Counted from the stretch's first letter, positions 1 to 12,095 are shown. The stretch is DNA of 64,000 nt from Prosopocoilus inquinatus (GCA_036172665.1 CM069878.1:20718501-20782500), one strand, 5' to 3'. Program-made: numbers and translations. Notes: generated from the letters alone by a model not told the origin.

Positions 1-64
1 CTGACACAAAATTTGATATTTTGCCTTCAATCAAATTTGGGTTTGAGTTATTAATTAGATAATT

Positions 65-283
65 TTGTTCGAGAAAATGCCAGGGAAACATTTAAATTCA
101 CAAGCACAGAAGATTATTTTAAATGTTTTAGACTATTTTGAAAAAGACGGTGGCCCTTTAATATCTACAAACGCTGTACACGAAGTATATTTAAAAAAAT
201 ACATATTTCACAGAGATTTCAGAGCTTTTCAAATTTCCCTTCAGATAATCTACAACATTAAGCGTCGTAGAACTCAAGTTTAA
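65..283 (+). pseudogene. possible transposase N-terminal fragment
   Basis: A 72-residue open frame begins with a basic, helix-rich stretch (MPGKHLNSQAQKIILNV then DYFEK) that resembles the start of the helix-turn-helix region in insect Tc1/mariner-superfamily transposases. The similarity is lost after about residue 35, and no catalytic DDE/D region follows. I read it as the broken 5' stub of an old DNA transposon. It could equally be a chance open frame in AT-rich DNA. The resemblance is from memory of the family, not an alignment. Confidence 0.25.
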
Positions 284-2154
284 AATTTTGACCATGTTGA
301 GTAGTTTGTAAAAATTCGCTAGATGGCAGAACCGTATCGCGGACTGTCATTTTTATCAAATTCCGTAGCCGGTTCTTGTGGGGCTCTTGTTCTATACAGG
401 CTCTTGTAGTAAACACAAAAACACATTAGCAGAGATAAATAGAGGTAAACAGTACGCAACAAACTGCTTTGAGGTTAGATACTGTATTTTAAATTTTAAT
501 TATGAATTTAAAACGAAGTTGTCAGCCGTCAAAATTTTAATTTAAAGAGGGTATGTATTGGCGAATAATTTAATTCGTTTCCTAATTTAGTTACATTGCA
601 GTCAAAATAGAAAGACTTCTCAGAGTTAATTTGTATTGAAGCAAGGAGATTTTAACATAAACATGTCATCGTAAAATTGGTAGCTAACCTGGAATATCCA
701 CCAATCTAACTGGTATTAAACTGACCGACGTACTGATTAAAATGTACTCAATATAACGAGTAGATATAAACTCACAAACGTACCTATCTAGCAACATCAG
801 TTATGCATGCAAGTGACACCAAAAGTGCATAAAGTTAAAACACGTAAACGTTACGGCAGCTTGTTTCCTTCAAGTTTGATGACCTTACAAATTAATTCCA
901 TCGAAGCTGAAAATATCAAGTGTTATGTGAGAGGCACATAACCTTCTGTATATTATTTCTAATTTAATAAACATATTGTTTAATCTGATTACATCCCTTA
1001 TTCCAAGATTACCCTAAGAGAAGCACTTGTCTTCATTTGCATCACAAGTTTGAAAAAGCTGATGATGATGACCAACGCAATGAAAGTTTATTCTACGTTT
1101 CACTCTGGCTCTTTCAAAAAATAAAATGATTTATTAATCTTGAAGAAATTGACAATGAATAGTGAAGCAAATAACGTCTTCGATTCATTTGCACTGGTTG
1201 CAGTCAGAGTATTTGCATCTTGTAATAACACAAGATGAAGATACTCATTGTGCGATCAGTGCAAGAGAACGAAAACATTAGTAGATATTTAAAGTATCAT
1301 TAAATTTTCAGTTAACCAGAATAAACTGCTGTCAAACCGTTCAGTAAATTTGGGTTACAGATGTAGACTTACGATACATACCGTCAATTATGAAATATTG
1401 TTAATTATAGATTTCGGAAAGGCTTCAAGAATGAACCAAAATGCAGGTGTCACAATATTGAAGTAACATTTTGTGTGCTTGATACATTTCCAAGAAAAAT
1501 TTGTAGAAAAATCGTTATTAAGTCAGTGGAAATGAAATCATTCGAAGAACACTGACAGATGATGCTATTCCTCAACTAAATGTATGCTCCTACTAATGCT
1601 AATCTCACATCTGCCCTTTCTTCCACCACTACCAAGCAGATACAAGAAACAAATAATACCAATAGCCTCTGAAAGGTTTGTAAAAATCACAGTAAAACGT
1701 ACTTGCTCGCTATATTAGTAAATATCTTTCTACATCTGTTTGATTGCTTGCTAAATTTGAGAGTCGCTATTTATTCTTTATTTCATATACACCAACCAAA
1801 GTTTGCCATTAATACACACGTAAATACTGAACATACGTCGCCTACAACCGTACCAACAATACGTAATATAACCTACAGGAGTACATTAATGACGTTTAGT
1901 GACAGTCCTTCATACATTGGTGTCATCTAGCGGTAAAATTTAAATCATGTAACTAGGCACTACATTTGACTTCCTCGTTTTGTATGGGGAAGATAGGCAA
2001 GTGGACGTACCAGTGTTCTGTATATCGTGCATACGAGGAACACACAATGACGTGTGTAAAAAGATCCATTTAATGAACTGTATTTGCAATCACGTCAAAA
2101 ACCTAATAAAAAAAGAAAAGTCGAAACAACTAAACTGATTACCTTAATAAAATT
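284..2154. other. unassigned AT-rich DNA
   Basis: I found no coding exon, RNA gene or terminal repeat that I can support here. Short open frames such as 1703-1930 have no recognisable domain and no splice context. Confidence 0.5.
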
Positions 2155-2400
2155 ATGGATTTACTCAATGACAAAGAAACTTATTCCAATTTAAAGAAAA
2201 ATCCAACCAGCGACATTCAACAGAAAGTTAATGAGCTTGTAGAAAATTGACATAAATTAAACATGACAAGTGAAGCGAAAAAGCGATTAAAAACTTGCCT
2301 TCGGCTATACGCTATACGATCTACCAAAAATAAAGAAAGAAAATTTTCCCATGTGTATAGTATACAGTGAGAATCTTGTAACGCTGCACATAGATGAAAA
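2155..2400 (+). pseudogene. Penelope-like element RT, N-terminal fragment
   Basis: The forward frame from the ATG at 2155 reads LLNDKETYSNLKKNPTSDIQ and continues to a short RLYA block near 2305. In Penelope-like elements (PLEs) this region precedes the RT fingers: a block about a fixed number of kdtY..LkkdPT residues, then the RLYGLPKIHK motif. A TGA interrupts the frame after VNELVEN, and the motif after RLYA is degraded. The downstream RT blocks of the same orientation lie at 4581-4840 and 5590-5760, with a PIF/Harbinger element between. This is an immobile remnant. Confidence 0.55.
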
Positions 2401-2811
2401 TTACGTGATCAGATAATACATTTCTGAATCATATAAAATTACACATAGAGGTTTTAACATTACGTTACTATAGTTACCACTTAAATATCAATGCTGAATT
2501 ATTTAAAAACTGCACATAGGAAGAATTAAGGAAGGAAATAATTGATCTATCCGGAAATTTGGCGGCAAATAACGCGAAGACCTCTGTCAATGAACTTCAT
2601 CTGAAAATAATGTGCTCCTACATTTTTACTTTTTCGGCGGTTGTATGCATTTTACCGTAAATCAAGAGAACAATTTAATTCAATCTGACAATTCAAAATC
2701 AGTAGTGTCATTACTAACAACGCACGGTAACCATGGCGAAGAAAATAAATTTGGAAATAATAATGTAATAAAGCTTCCATTGACGGAATGTGCAGTCTTA
2801 TAAGATTCTCA
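2401..2811. other. unassigned spacer between PLE and Harbinger
   Basis: Contains a 63-residue open frame (2612-2803) that I do not recognise. It may be degraded transposon sequence. Nothing here can be named. Confidence 0.4.
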
Positions 2812-4046
2812 TGGCCGGTTTCATAAAGCTTTGTTAAAGCGTTGATTAACTAATCAACCGTTAAGTTTAATCAATGTCAAAAATTTGATGCTGTTTCACA
2901 AAACAAAAAAGTATTATGTTAATCTCTGATTAACTATTTGGTGTTTACGTTTGGCAACATCGAAAAATTGCCACTTTGACACCGCTTTAAAGTAATCTGT
3001 CGTCATGGCGTCAGGTCTGCAATCAGGTAGTGCGAGGTTAGAAACTCAAAATAAATAAATACATCTTAAATTCTTCGCATTAGTGCAGTTAATGACTTTT
3101 AAAAATGAAAAAGGGGGGAAGGAAACTGGTGCAGTTGAATTACTTGAACATATGTATATGGCAGACACATTTTCTGTTGTGGTACAGCTCAGCGGGATTA
3201 CCATCAGGTGAAATAATTTTAACATGGGGTACAATCTGTGCTGCGAATGACATGAGAAAAGCCTAATGTTAACTTGCGGAGCTTCTTCTATTGGCAATTT
3301 AATTAACTGTTCGCTTTGCCTTGCAATAAGATGAGTGACACGATGAATTATTCTACGTGTCGATGGTTTCTGATAGTATCAGGAATCAGCTGTTGAAATA
3401 TTTCAACTGATTTGTACCATAAAATAAATTTATTTTTGCTTGTTGCAGGTTCTAGTGTGGGACCAGAGAGTTCCATAACTCCTTTGGAAAAGCGATACGT
3501 TAAATTCATTATCATCCAAATCATTAAAAGGATTATTCCTGTCTCTTATAAAATGAATCCTACCTTAAGGACGCATTTCAGAGAAGAAAATGAGGTTGCA
3601 AACATTTTGAAATAATTTCGAATTGTTGTTTTGAAAATAATTTCCGAAATAGTGTCGTAAAAATTAATCAATAAACCAAGTGAGTAAAAAGTACAGAAAT
3701 GTCATTATTTTTCATATTTAAGGTACGTTACATCTTTAAATAAAATTGTAATTATTTTTTAGATATATGTGAGGAATTTTTATATCAAAAAAGCTTGATT
3801 TTAATCGCTGGAATTTTATCGATTAATCTAACGCCTGATTAGACAGAAGTAAACGAAGCGTTATCTCTTAATCGAGCTTTGTGAAACACTTAACGGAGCA
3901 TTAAGACTATTTGACGACCGATTAGAGAGCAAGCTGTTTAGTAATCATCGTTAAGTTAATTATCGTTAAATGTGGTTGTTTTCCTATTTAATCATTCGCA
4001 GTTAATCGGAACTTAAATATTTGACGAAGCTTTGTGAAACCGGCCA
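2812..4046 (-). mobile_element. PIF/Harbinger DNA transposon, copy 1 (1235 bp)
   Basis: Bounded by imperfect terminal inverted repeats, TGGCCGGTTTCATAAAGC at the left and GCTTTGTGAAACCGGCCA at the right. Both flanks carry the trinucleotide TCA (2809-2811 and 4047-4049), a 3-bp target-site duplication as expected for PIF/Harbinger. Subterminal sequence is also inverted-repeat rich, with many TTAATC/GATTAA motifs. The interior holds a decayed minus-strand transposase. A second copy lies at 45384-46695 in opposite orientation. It is too short and broken to be autonomous. Confidence 0.75.
3240..3575 (-). pseudogene. PIF/Harbinger transposase fragment
   Basis: Read on the minus strand, the segment gives RDRNNPFNDLDDNEF followed, after a frameshift, by GP.LEP-like sequence, then RRIIHRVTHLIARQSEQLIK and LPIEEAP. 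Harbinger (HARBI1-like) nucleases show the same order: R.R.NPF..L.D.EF, then the helix before SRIIHRVT.AIA and a short FP/LP turn. The catalytic DDE part should follow, but it is absent or unrecognisable before the element end. Frames are broken by stops and frameshifts, so this is a pseudogene. Confidence 0.65.
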
Positions 4047-4580
4047 TCAGTGTATAGCGTATAGTACATCAAATATTGATATAGTCCAACCTACAATTTA
4101 GCAAGATTCTTTAGTAAGGTTCTACAACCTCTTTCAAAAGCAATGAATTATTATACACTCTGTCCACGGATTGGGTTTGCAATAGTAAAAAGGTTTTATT
4201 TTAGAGTTTTCGTTTAATTCTTTATAAAAGTTTTTGCTTGTCCTAAAACTTCCAGAAATGTAATTGAAAATAATAAAATTTTTTTCGGTGGCTGAGAAAA
4301 ATAGAAAATTGTATTTCAATTTTTATAAAATATGTCAGTCCAAAAATTTTGAGTAAAATCATGTTAGCCGGTCCTGTCAGTTAATGTTACTAATTTATGT
4401 AAAAAACCTATTCAAGCAAAAATGTTAATTCTAGAGCGAATTGTTTGCCGTAAAATCCCAAATGAGATGTTTAATTAGAATACCGTATGCGGGTAAGTAA
4501 AGAAATTGTTTAAGAAAATTTAATTAAAATTAATTTGAATTAGTTTTTAGACGCAATTCTTAACTTTAACTGAAAATCAT

Positions 4581-4840
4581 AGACTTGTATCCTTTGACAT
4601 AGTGTCCTTGTTCACAAATGTCCCAATTGATCTTTGCATTAAATATTATTGACCAAAAATGGGATGATATAAAAGCAAGTACTGCATTCATAATTTAAGA
4701 AAGCGTTGAAATTATTATTAAACAATACTTCTTTCCAATATAATAACATTTTTTTTAATCAAAAGCACGGAAGCTATGGGATCTGTTTGGTAATGGAGCA
4801 CTTAGAAAATACTGTTCTCAAAACACACCGTTATTATACA
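4581..4840 (+). pseudogene. Penelope-like element RT, central fragment
   Basis: Contains, across frames, SFDIVSLFTNVPIDLCI (the RT A-box of PLEs, with the first catalytic Asp in FDIVSLFTNVP) and about 200 bp later an EAMGS block and MEHLENTVLK. These match the order FDV.SLFTNVP, then GTAMGSPLSP, then ..MEXLE..vL of PLE reverse transcriptases. Several frameshifts and stops disrupt it. The frame is cut after LKTH by a nested TIR element and resumes at 5590. Confidence 0.65.
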
Positions 4841-5060
4841 GGATATTAATTAAAGAAACCTATATAACGTTTGGCAGGTGATAGTAGAGAACAAAACAAG
4901 AAAAAAATTCTGATAAATCCGTGTCCAATACTCAATACAGGCTGTCCACGCTCTGTGTTCACACATGATGATTAGATTGTTGTTAGATTTCACATTTTTA
5001 TGATTTTATTAGGATGTTTAGGTTGTTTTTAGGTCTTTTTAAGTACTTTTAAGTTGGTAG

Positions 5061-5140
5061 CGTACTGAAGATGGCAGCTTAGCTGCCAAAATATGTATCT
5101 ACGGATATAAAATTATTGTGGGCGGAGATTAATTTCAATT
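5061..5140 (+). other. PLE-LTR-like segment with degenerate hammerhead-like hairpin
   Basis: CTGAAGA (5065-5071) is followed by a perfect 7-bp stem TGGCAGC/GCTGCCA with a 3-nt loop, then AAAA where a hammerhead would have GAAA. PLEs are known to carry hammerhead motifs of this layout in their terminal repeats. Here the core is degenerate, so activity is unlikely. The adjacent block ending GTGGGCGGAGATTAATTT recurs inverted at 7030-7068. Confidence 0.35.
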
Positions 5141-5319
5141 ATGACCTAATGAATGTTAAAATCCAAAATGCAATCAAAGGAGACGCTCGAATTACTTGAT
5201 TGCATTACAACGAAAATAAACGATTTATAGCATTGAAAATCAAAAAAACAAGAAAAATCGTTGTGATGGGAACCAAAATTACCAAATGATACATATTTAG
5301 TCTCACAATAATCTATAGA

Positions 5320-5500
5320 TCCCAAATATGTAAAACTACACAGGCCATTCCATTTAAAATAAAAGTTGATGTCACTTTCGGTGAAACCGGAAGTCAATGC
5401 TATGTCGGAAAATTCAGCTTTCTATTTACTTTATCGATTCCGAATTTTATGTAAAAAATAAAAATTCTGAAAGAGTGAACACAACATAGACACCTGTATT
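5320..5500. repeat. fragment of the ACTTCCGG-type MITE
   Basis: Shares GTGAAACCGGAAGT and neighbouring sequence (AAAATAAAAGTTGATGTCACT, ATTCTGAAAGAGTGA) with the right arm of the fold-back at 33927-34513. Only one arm is present. Confidence 0.55.
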
Positions 5501-5589
5501 GATATGACATGGATTTCTTAGAATTTTTCCTAGGTTTGATTTCTGCTATCACCTACCAAACGTTGTACAGGTTTTATATTAATATCCTG

Positions 5590-5760
5590 TATAAGAGATA
5601 CGTAAATGACATAATCCTTATCATAAAACACGAAGAGTTAGATCATCAATTAGAATCTTTTAACAGTTTTCATCAATGACTAGAATTTACTAGTGCAAAA
5701 GAACAAAATGGGAAATTAGATTTTGTTGATCTCAGAAAAATAAAAACACAACAAAGAAAG
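5590..5760 (+). pseudogene. Penelope-like element RT, catalytic-motif fragment
   Basis: Reads YKRYVNDIILIIKHEELDH then LESFNSFHQ, a stop, LEFTSAKEQNGKLDFVDL. This is the PLE palm region whose active-site box is normally RYVDD. Here the first Asp codon is AAT (5605-5607), giving YVND, which would abolish catalysis. It continues the RT started at 2155 and 4581. After LDFVDL the frame decays and I cannot follow it to an endonuclease domain. Confidence 0.7.
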
Positions 5761-8700
5761 CTCTCAACTAATTGATTTAGAAAAAAGACAAAAAATACTA
5801 ATAATAATAATAATGATTCAAGACTTTTATCTTTAGATAAAGAAGATAGAAGCAAAATAAGAAAATGACAATTTTTCTTTTTTTACAATTACTTCGAATA
5901 AGAGTTGACACAGAAATTTTTTCTCTTCGGATTATTAATACTCATCAAATTTAGTAACTTTGTCAAATTTAAACCTACCGTCTGTCTGTTCAAATAAGCG
6001 AGATCCTCATCATCATGGTGAGGGTCGAATTTGAAGCAGCCTGTACAGGCAATGGCGGAAATTGAATCGATTAGTCCGAAATGAAAGTTTGCAGGCTTGA
6101 AGTAAACCAAAACATATACTTCACCAAGTTCGTGTTTTCAGAAAAGTTTGACCTTAAACAACTGCTATAGAGGCAGCCACTGAAGCAAATGAATGTGACT
6201 TTTTAAGGCAATAATGTAAAGCATATTAAACTGCCTTCTTCCGGCATTAAAAATATAACAAAAGGTTACTTGCAAAGACTCGTTGAAGCCCGAAAATAAT
6301 ATTGGCAAACCAGATTATTTCGTAAATATCTCAAAGAATTTGTTGAAGTGAAACTTAACTATTACTTAACAATTTGGAAAAAGATCGATTGGGAAAAATT
6401 GAAGATTTCATCAGGAAGATGCCAAGAAACGATGAACAGAGACGGACTCTACGCCAGGACAGGGCCTGTAAAAATAAATTTCCGTGGACGAAAGACGCAA
6501 TGTCTTAAATTGAAATGAGCCCGTAACAGCGAGTCTGCTCGTATGTTGTGATGTTTGGAGAAAACTGCAAGTTAAGAAGCTTATTGTTTAGGACAATTTG
6601 CTTATTTGTATGTTAATAATTGAAGCAATTGCATTTCTGGAGCACGTCCTCTTTGAACGAGGCTACTGCAAAAGTAAATTTACTCGTAAAGCTGCCTCAG
6701 ATGTGCAAAACGTAAAAGAATTTGTGCAGCACCGAAAGTTGTGAGCACAAGTACACTCAGATATGTAAATATACGTATTTTACATTGCTGTCTCTATTTT
6801 ATACGTACAGAAGAGCCAAGATTAAAATATACAAAATTTTTGCAGAAAGATGAGAGGAGTAATACAAAAGTAATCGTGCCCGTTTATTCACAAATCTCTA
6901 TACACGTGCTGTTGTGGATTTATAAGAGACAGTCGTATAGTAAGTACGTTGTTAAATAAATTTCTGCGTCGAGTAAATACCATTCCTTATACTAAAATAG
7001 TAAAAGAGACTGTGGTTTCAAAAATAATTTAAATTAATCTCCGCCCACAATAATTTTATATCCGTAATATACGGATATAAAATGAAGAAGAGATTTAAAA
7101 AAATATGAAGTAACACTGTGTGAAATAATTTTTAGAAAATTCGCTCCCATGTCCTACTTTCATATCTCGGTACGTAAGTGACCGAACATAAGAAGTATTT
7201 GCAGTTATTATTAAAGGAGGGAAAACTTCGGATACAGATATACGATCTACACCATATAGAGAGATGTTTTTCAGAATTTTTTTAAAAACATTTACAACTT
7301 TTTCGTCTATGAATATGTTGAATTTCTGTAGACTTCTTTGAGGCAATTTTTAACGTAAAATCCATTACACTTCGCTACATTTTTCCTAGATGCATCATTT
7401 TGGAGATATAGCTGAATTCCTGATTTTTATATGGAATGTCCTGTATATTTTCACATTTCTGAAAAGATATTAAAATTACTTTTCCAGAAATATAAAACAT
7501 TTCGTATATTAATCAAATGGTTTGCGAGATAGTAAGTTTTTTAGTAATTTTTACAATATTCAAGTAGGCTACCACTGATGATTGATAAAAAATTACGTTT
7601 TTGTAAAATCTCAGTAGGCCCTTTCCTAGCTTGACACAATTTTGCCCCCTAACCCCCAAAATAAAACACCAAAATTAATTTGAAAACATAAGCAGTGCAA
7701 TAAATTGCTCCTAATGTCTTACAGAAAACTGAATTTTGCAGTCGTAGCCTACTTGAATGTTGTAAAAACTAAGAAAATCTCCATATGACCCAAATATTTT
7801 GATTAATTACCCACTCAGTATATCCATAAGTGTTGACAGCAACGGTATTTTAAAAATTGTATTCCGACGATATCTACACCAAGTAACTTGTAACTTTCGA
7901 TCCACTACTTGGAGAAACCGATTTTATTATTAGTTATTAATTACCTTGATTAATTACAATCAATTTGTAGCAGTTTTCATAAGTTCCCATAGTACCAGGT
8001 GATCAATGGAATTCATAATTAGAGGAGGCTGTGTTTGGTACTATTTTATGCTGTGTGGTTGGATACAATGAGATATAAATAATAAGTTGACAGTTGTCAT
8101 ATTTGAGGTTATGCTCGTGCCTTATACAATCTTTATTTTGTTATTTTATTTTGTATTGATGCTGGTTTAAACTCTTTTTTAGAATATTAGGGGGCGTTCC
8201 AAAAGATAAATCCGTTTATTATCAATCATTAAAAAAAATTAATATCACAATTCTGACAATTTTTAATTTAATATTATAGTTAATATTACAGCCTGCTCTA
8301 TTTATAAATTCCGTTGATCGCATAGTACCAATGTCTATCTAATCGAATGCACATACTGATTTCTTCGTTAGTTACAAAACAAGTGATTCTGTGGTGATTA
8401 TTTTTTGTTTTTACCATTATACGATATTTATATCCTGCTATCAAATGAATTTCAGATTAGAGTGGGCTGACGAAAACACTGTGTTGCCAATTGTAACAAT
8501 TTTGTAAATATAGTTCAGTGGAAATAATTATTGTTTTTGTATTATCTATAAAGAAAAGTATTTCACTTCCTAACTTACAACACATGCACCATTCTTGCAA
8601 ATTATAAAATGTTTTGTGCTTTGAATGTTTATTTAAAAATAGATTTTAGAATACAAGAAAGGTTTCTGTTGTTATGCCATTTTATAAATGAGTCGTTTGG

Positions 8701-8938
8701 AAGAATATTTTGAAGAGTTTTCCGCAAATATCTTTGATTATAAGCAGTGTTATATTAAACTAACGACACCCTCTCTCAATCCACAACAGAGATCCGTACA
8801 AGTTCCATAGCTTTTTGCTATTCCAAGTATAGACTCGATTTTTTTCTTTGTGTAAAAGGAACGCTTCCACTGCACATTGAATTTTACACTAAATTCTGCT
8901 TTAAATTTATTAGAGTCATTTTTACGTATCAATCATAC
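5761..8938. other. mostly unassigned DNA with minor repeats
   Basis: No gene supported. An (AAT)n run sits near 5800-5816. A copy of the 5103-5138 block lies inverted at 7030-7068, next to a TATCCGTAATATACGGATA palindrome. Sequence at 7430-7640 is shared with the interior of the MITE at 61368-62052 (for example TATATTAATCAAA then CAATATT.AAGTAGGCT), and it is mirrored locally near 7740-7765 (GTAGCCTACTTGAAT). Confidence 0.45.
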
Positions 8939-10137
8939 TTTTTGATTTGAGTCATTTTTTTCTGGAAAATTCCGAAATGCAATGTCCCATACAAAAATTC
9001 GTAACTTCTAAACCACTAAAGATAACACAACCGATTTTTTTCAGTCAATGCCAAGGCTGTGGTCATTCTTTTGAGATTTAACAGAGTCGTAAAGAGATGT
9101 TCCATTGCTTGCTACGATTTTTTGAATATAAATAAGTATAAATAACAAAAACTCCTTTTTTTCAAATAGAACAAGCTCTATATTTTCACACCATTCCATA
9201 GCGTTTTTGACAGTCTTTTCAGTGATGTGAAATATTTAATAAAACACTGAAAGTTACAGACGTATTGAATCAAGAAGTGTGAATTTTATTGGTTTAATAT
9301 TTTATTATCTGTGCATTGTTGTCCGAGATCGATCAGTGAAACTGCGGCTTTAACTTCAAAATCATCCTTCCAGTTACTGTGAATGGGAAGTTCTCTTGAT
9401 GATTAATGAAAATTCTAACTTAGGTACTCGAGAAATCTCAAGAGAACCTGACTTATATGTCAGCTTCATATTTTAACTTTAGTACTCGGAAAATCTCAAA
9501 TGTAACTGACTTGTATGACAGTTTTTACCGGGTACTCAAGTTAGAATTTTCATGAATCATCAAGAGAACTTCCAATTCACGCAAACTGGGAGGATAATTT
9601 TGAAATGAAAGCAATCCCACTAATTGATCACGGACAATGCACAGCAAATAAAATATTAAACCAATGAAATTCGCACTTTTTGACACAATACGTCTGTAAA
9701 TGATGTAAGATTGGTTTAAAATTTTAATCGCTTTTCGTTTTGAGAACAGCCTACTACAAACTTTCAGTGTTTTATTAAATATTTACATCTAAATAATAAT
9801 ATTTTCTCAATAACTCGTCGAATGTCAGAATTGGATCCTTCCAACTGTGCGGCGCTGAAAAGTTTTCAAAAACGCTATGGTGTGAAAATATACAGGGTGT
9901 TCTATTTGAAGAAATGGAGTTCTTGTTATTTGTAGTTATTCATATTCAAAAAATCATAGCAAGCCTTGGAACATCTCTTCGCGACTCCGCTTTATCTAGG
10001 AAGATTGGCCACAGTCTAGGGCATTGCCTGACAAAAAAAATCGGTTGCGTTATCTTTAGTAGTTTAGAAGTTACGAATTTTTGAATGGAATCTTGCATCC
10101 GGGAATTTTCAAGAAAAAATTGACTCACATTAAGACG
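8939..10137. repeat. 1.2 kb fold-back (long inverted repeat)
   Basis: The left arm (about 8939-9440) and right arm (about 9530-10137) are inverted copies. For example GTAACTTCTAAACCACTAAA (from ~9001) matches the complement of TTTAGTAGTTTAGAAGTTAC near 10058, and AACTTCCCATTCAC-type sequence pairs around the centre near 9480-9530. Arms of ~500-600 bp are diverged but alignable. An internal ATACAGGGTGTTC end (about 9891) and a terminal ACACCCCGTAT suggest mobile-element ends. Transcripts would form long double-stranded RNA. No coding frame is recognised. Confidence 0.75.
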
Positions 10138-10544
10138 TATGATACTTGGACACCCCGTATAAAAACGAAAATACTTTTTAAATGTGCAATAGGAGCGCTC
10201 GTTTTATATAAAGAAAAATTCTAGTCGATATCTGGAATAACAAGAAAGTTAGAGAACTTTCACAGAACTCTGGAGCACCCTGTATGTACTCAAATCCGAA
10301 AAGATCTATTATTTCAAAAGTTTCTATTAATTAAACACTTTCGTTGTGTACCTGTAGAGTTATTCTATGTTTATAGAACTCAAGATAGAGCTGTGACAGA
10401 TACGGAAAAACCAATAAAAATGAACTTGGAAGAACTAATGTCTACTCGTATGGGTGGACGTGGCAGCGAACGAATTAATCAATCTGTTCATTTTTCAAAA
10501 TATGAAATAAAAGAATATTTATTTAGTCAACAGGGAGATATCGG

Positions 10545-10635
10545 GTAACAAGTGTTACCTGGTACCGGCAGACACCAGGTAACGAGCGTTACCTGTTACA
10601 GGGTGTAAAATATCCGGTTAACCGGATACGTGTAT
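10545..10635. other. cluster of three short palindromes
   Basis: Within about 85 bp there are GGTAACAAGTGTTACC, GGTAACGAGCGTTACC and ATCCGGTTAACCGGAT, each near-perfectly self-complementary. The first two share the GGTAAC/GTTACC half-site. I cannot tell whether this is a protein-binding cluster, a hairpin array or debris of a MITE. Confidence 0.5.
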
Positions 10636-11645
10636 TACCTGTCGATGCTACCTACCCACTTGCTGTACTCTGGTGTAAACAATCGTGGTGGTCCAACACT
10701 CTACTGATGATTTTTTTTTATTTTTGAATGTATGGTCTCCTAATTGTTATAGTTTCCTACTTGTCTCTTTATCTATCCTCTGTAAAAAATTCGTTAATAA
10801 ATAATATTGATGGCAGGGTATTGATTTTATAATGCAGACAATATATTATAATCTACAAAAAGAGGAAGAGGACTGGAAAAAAAGATGAGAAAGCTTCTCC
10901 TCAGTGAAAATTTAAATTTCTCAGCTTCTCTGCTTGCTTGCGTTAAATAATTCCCATTGCGCGGCTGCATGTGTGCATTTGAGGATAGAAATACTTACTC
11001 TCGACGGTAAATATTCATAAAATGTAAGCGTACCCATTCAATTCCGGTAAATGCAAAGGTAATTCACAGTAAATATCTGAAAGCGTGGCCTTCCACGTCG
11101 ATATGGGGCCAGTGAACATTTCCGCCGGAAACGACGATCGAAATTAACGCCAAAACAGGAAAAGTAGCAAAGCAGAAATGAATTTCGCCATTGTGAACTT
11201 GACAAGATTTAATTCGAACGCAAAAGGCGATTTCGAGTGGAAGTTACGGTTATAGGATTAGGCAGATATTTGCAGCGAAATAAAAATAGCGTCACACATA
11301 AATCTGTGCACAACGGATAAATTTCGGTGCTCTTCCTCTCGCTCCGCCGCCATAACTCCGTCGATGCTCCGGTTAATTTGCTTGCTTTCGTAGACGTGAT
11401 TCGCAGTTAAATCTTATCGAGTTAATTTTCTTTGTGCGTCCATTTACCTATGAAATATGTACCGGGGAATGTGTTGCGAACATAATCAACTTTGCTTTGT
11501 GAAACTCAGTTAACCGTTTCGTTTGTTGTAATAAATTAGATAATTAACCGTGTCATTTACACGCAAGCACATTTTCCTCCATTTTAGCTAACTAATAATA
11601 GAAATAAAAACGTTTACTATCTTTACCTTTTTCGCAGAAACATTT
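10636..11645. other. unassigned DNA
   Basis: Somewhat less repetitive than its surroundings. No exon, promoter or transposon terminus that I can support. Confidence 0.4.
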
Positions 11646-11649
11646 CATT

Positions 11650-12095
11650 TATACATACAGGCTGTTCATGGTTAAAAACAATTAAAAATCTCGAAAACCT
11701 GATAGTCATTTGTTTCTCCGAAGGTACCATAAAATCGAGAAAGAAGAGTCCTAAAACTTTTATAATTTAAGTTACTTCGTAAAACTACAAGTAAGAAAGT
11801 TAGCTATTGTAGTCATTTTCCGTGAACACAAAGACTTTATTACTAAATCGTTTATAAAACAGTAGGCTTCGGGAGATGAAATTTTAGAGACACGCTGAAC
11901 GAGATGCGATGATAAAAAGAAAACTAACATTCCATTCAAAAAAGTTGAAAACAATTGAAAATCTCGAAAACCTGATTGTAATTTTTTCCGACGACACCAT
12001 AAAATCAATGAGGAAAGGTCCTAAAACTTTTCTAATTTAAGTTACTTGGTAAAAGTACAAATAAGAAAGATAGCTATTATAGCGGCTTCCCATCA
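11650..12095. repeat. tandem pair of fold-back arm sequences
   Basis: The block AAAACAATTAAAAATCTCGA ... ATAAAATCGAG ... CCTAAAACTTTTATAATTTAA ... starting near 11670 is repeated from about 11945. The same block forms the arms of the fold-back at 32809-35139. It ends with GCCCTATATACAC, a degenerate version of that family's terminus. Confidence 0.6.

Larger units (their letters stand above)
4836..5592. mobile_element. TIR element inserted in the PLE RT
   Basis: The sequence from about 4836 (TACAGGATATTAATT, then AACGTTTGGCAGGTGATAG) recurs inverted at about 5500-5592 (CTATCACCTACCAAACGTT ... AATATCCTGTA). Both ends meet TA, consistent with TA target sites. PLE coding sequence stops at its left edge and resumes at its right edge, which is independent evidence of insertion. 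It carries a PLE-LTR-like hairpin (5061-5140) and an arm of another MITE (5320-5500), so it is composite. Confidence 0.6.

Noticed and set aside
1055..1100. CTGATGATGATGACC ... GAAAG resembling a hammerhead core
   Set aside because: No stem II can be drawn between CTGATGA and GAAA, and no flanking stem I pairing is visible. Chance match.
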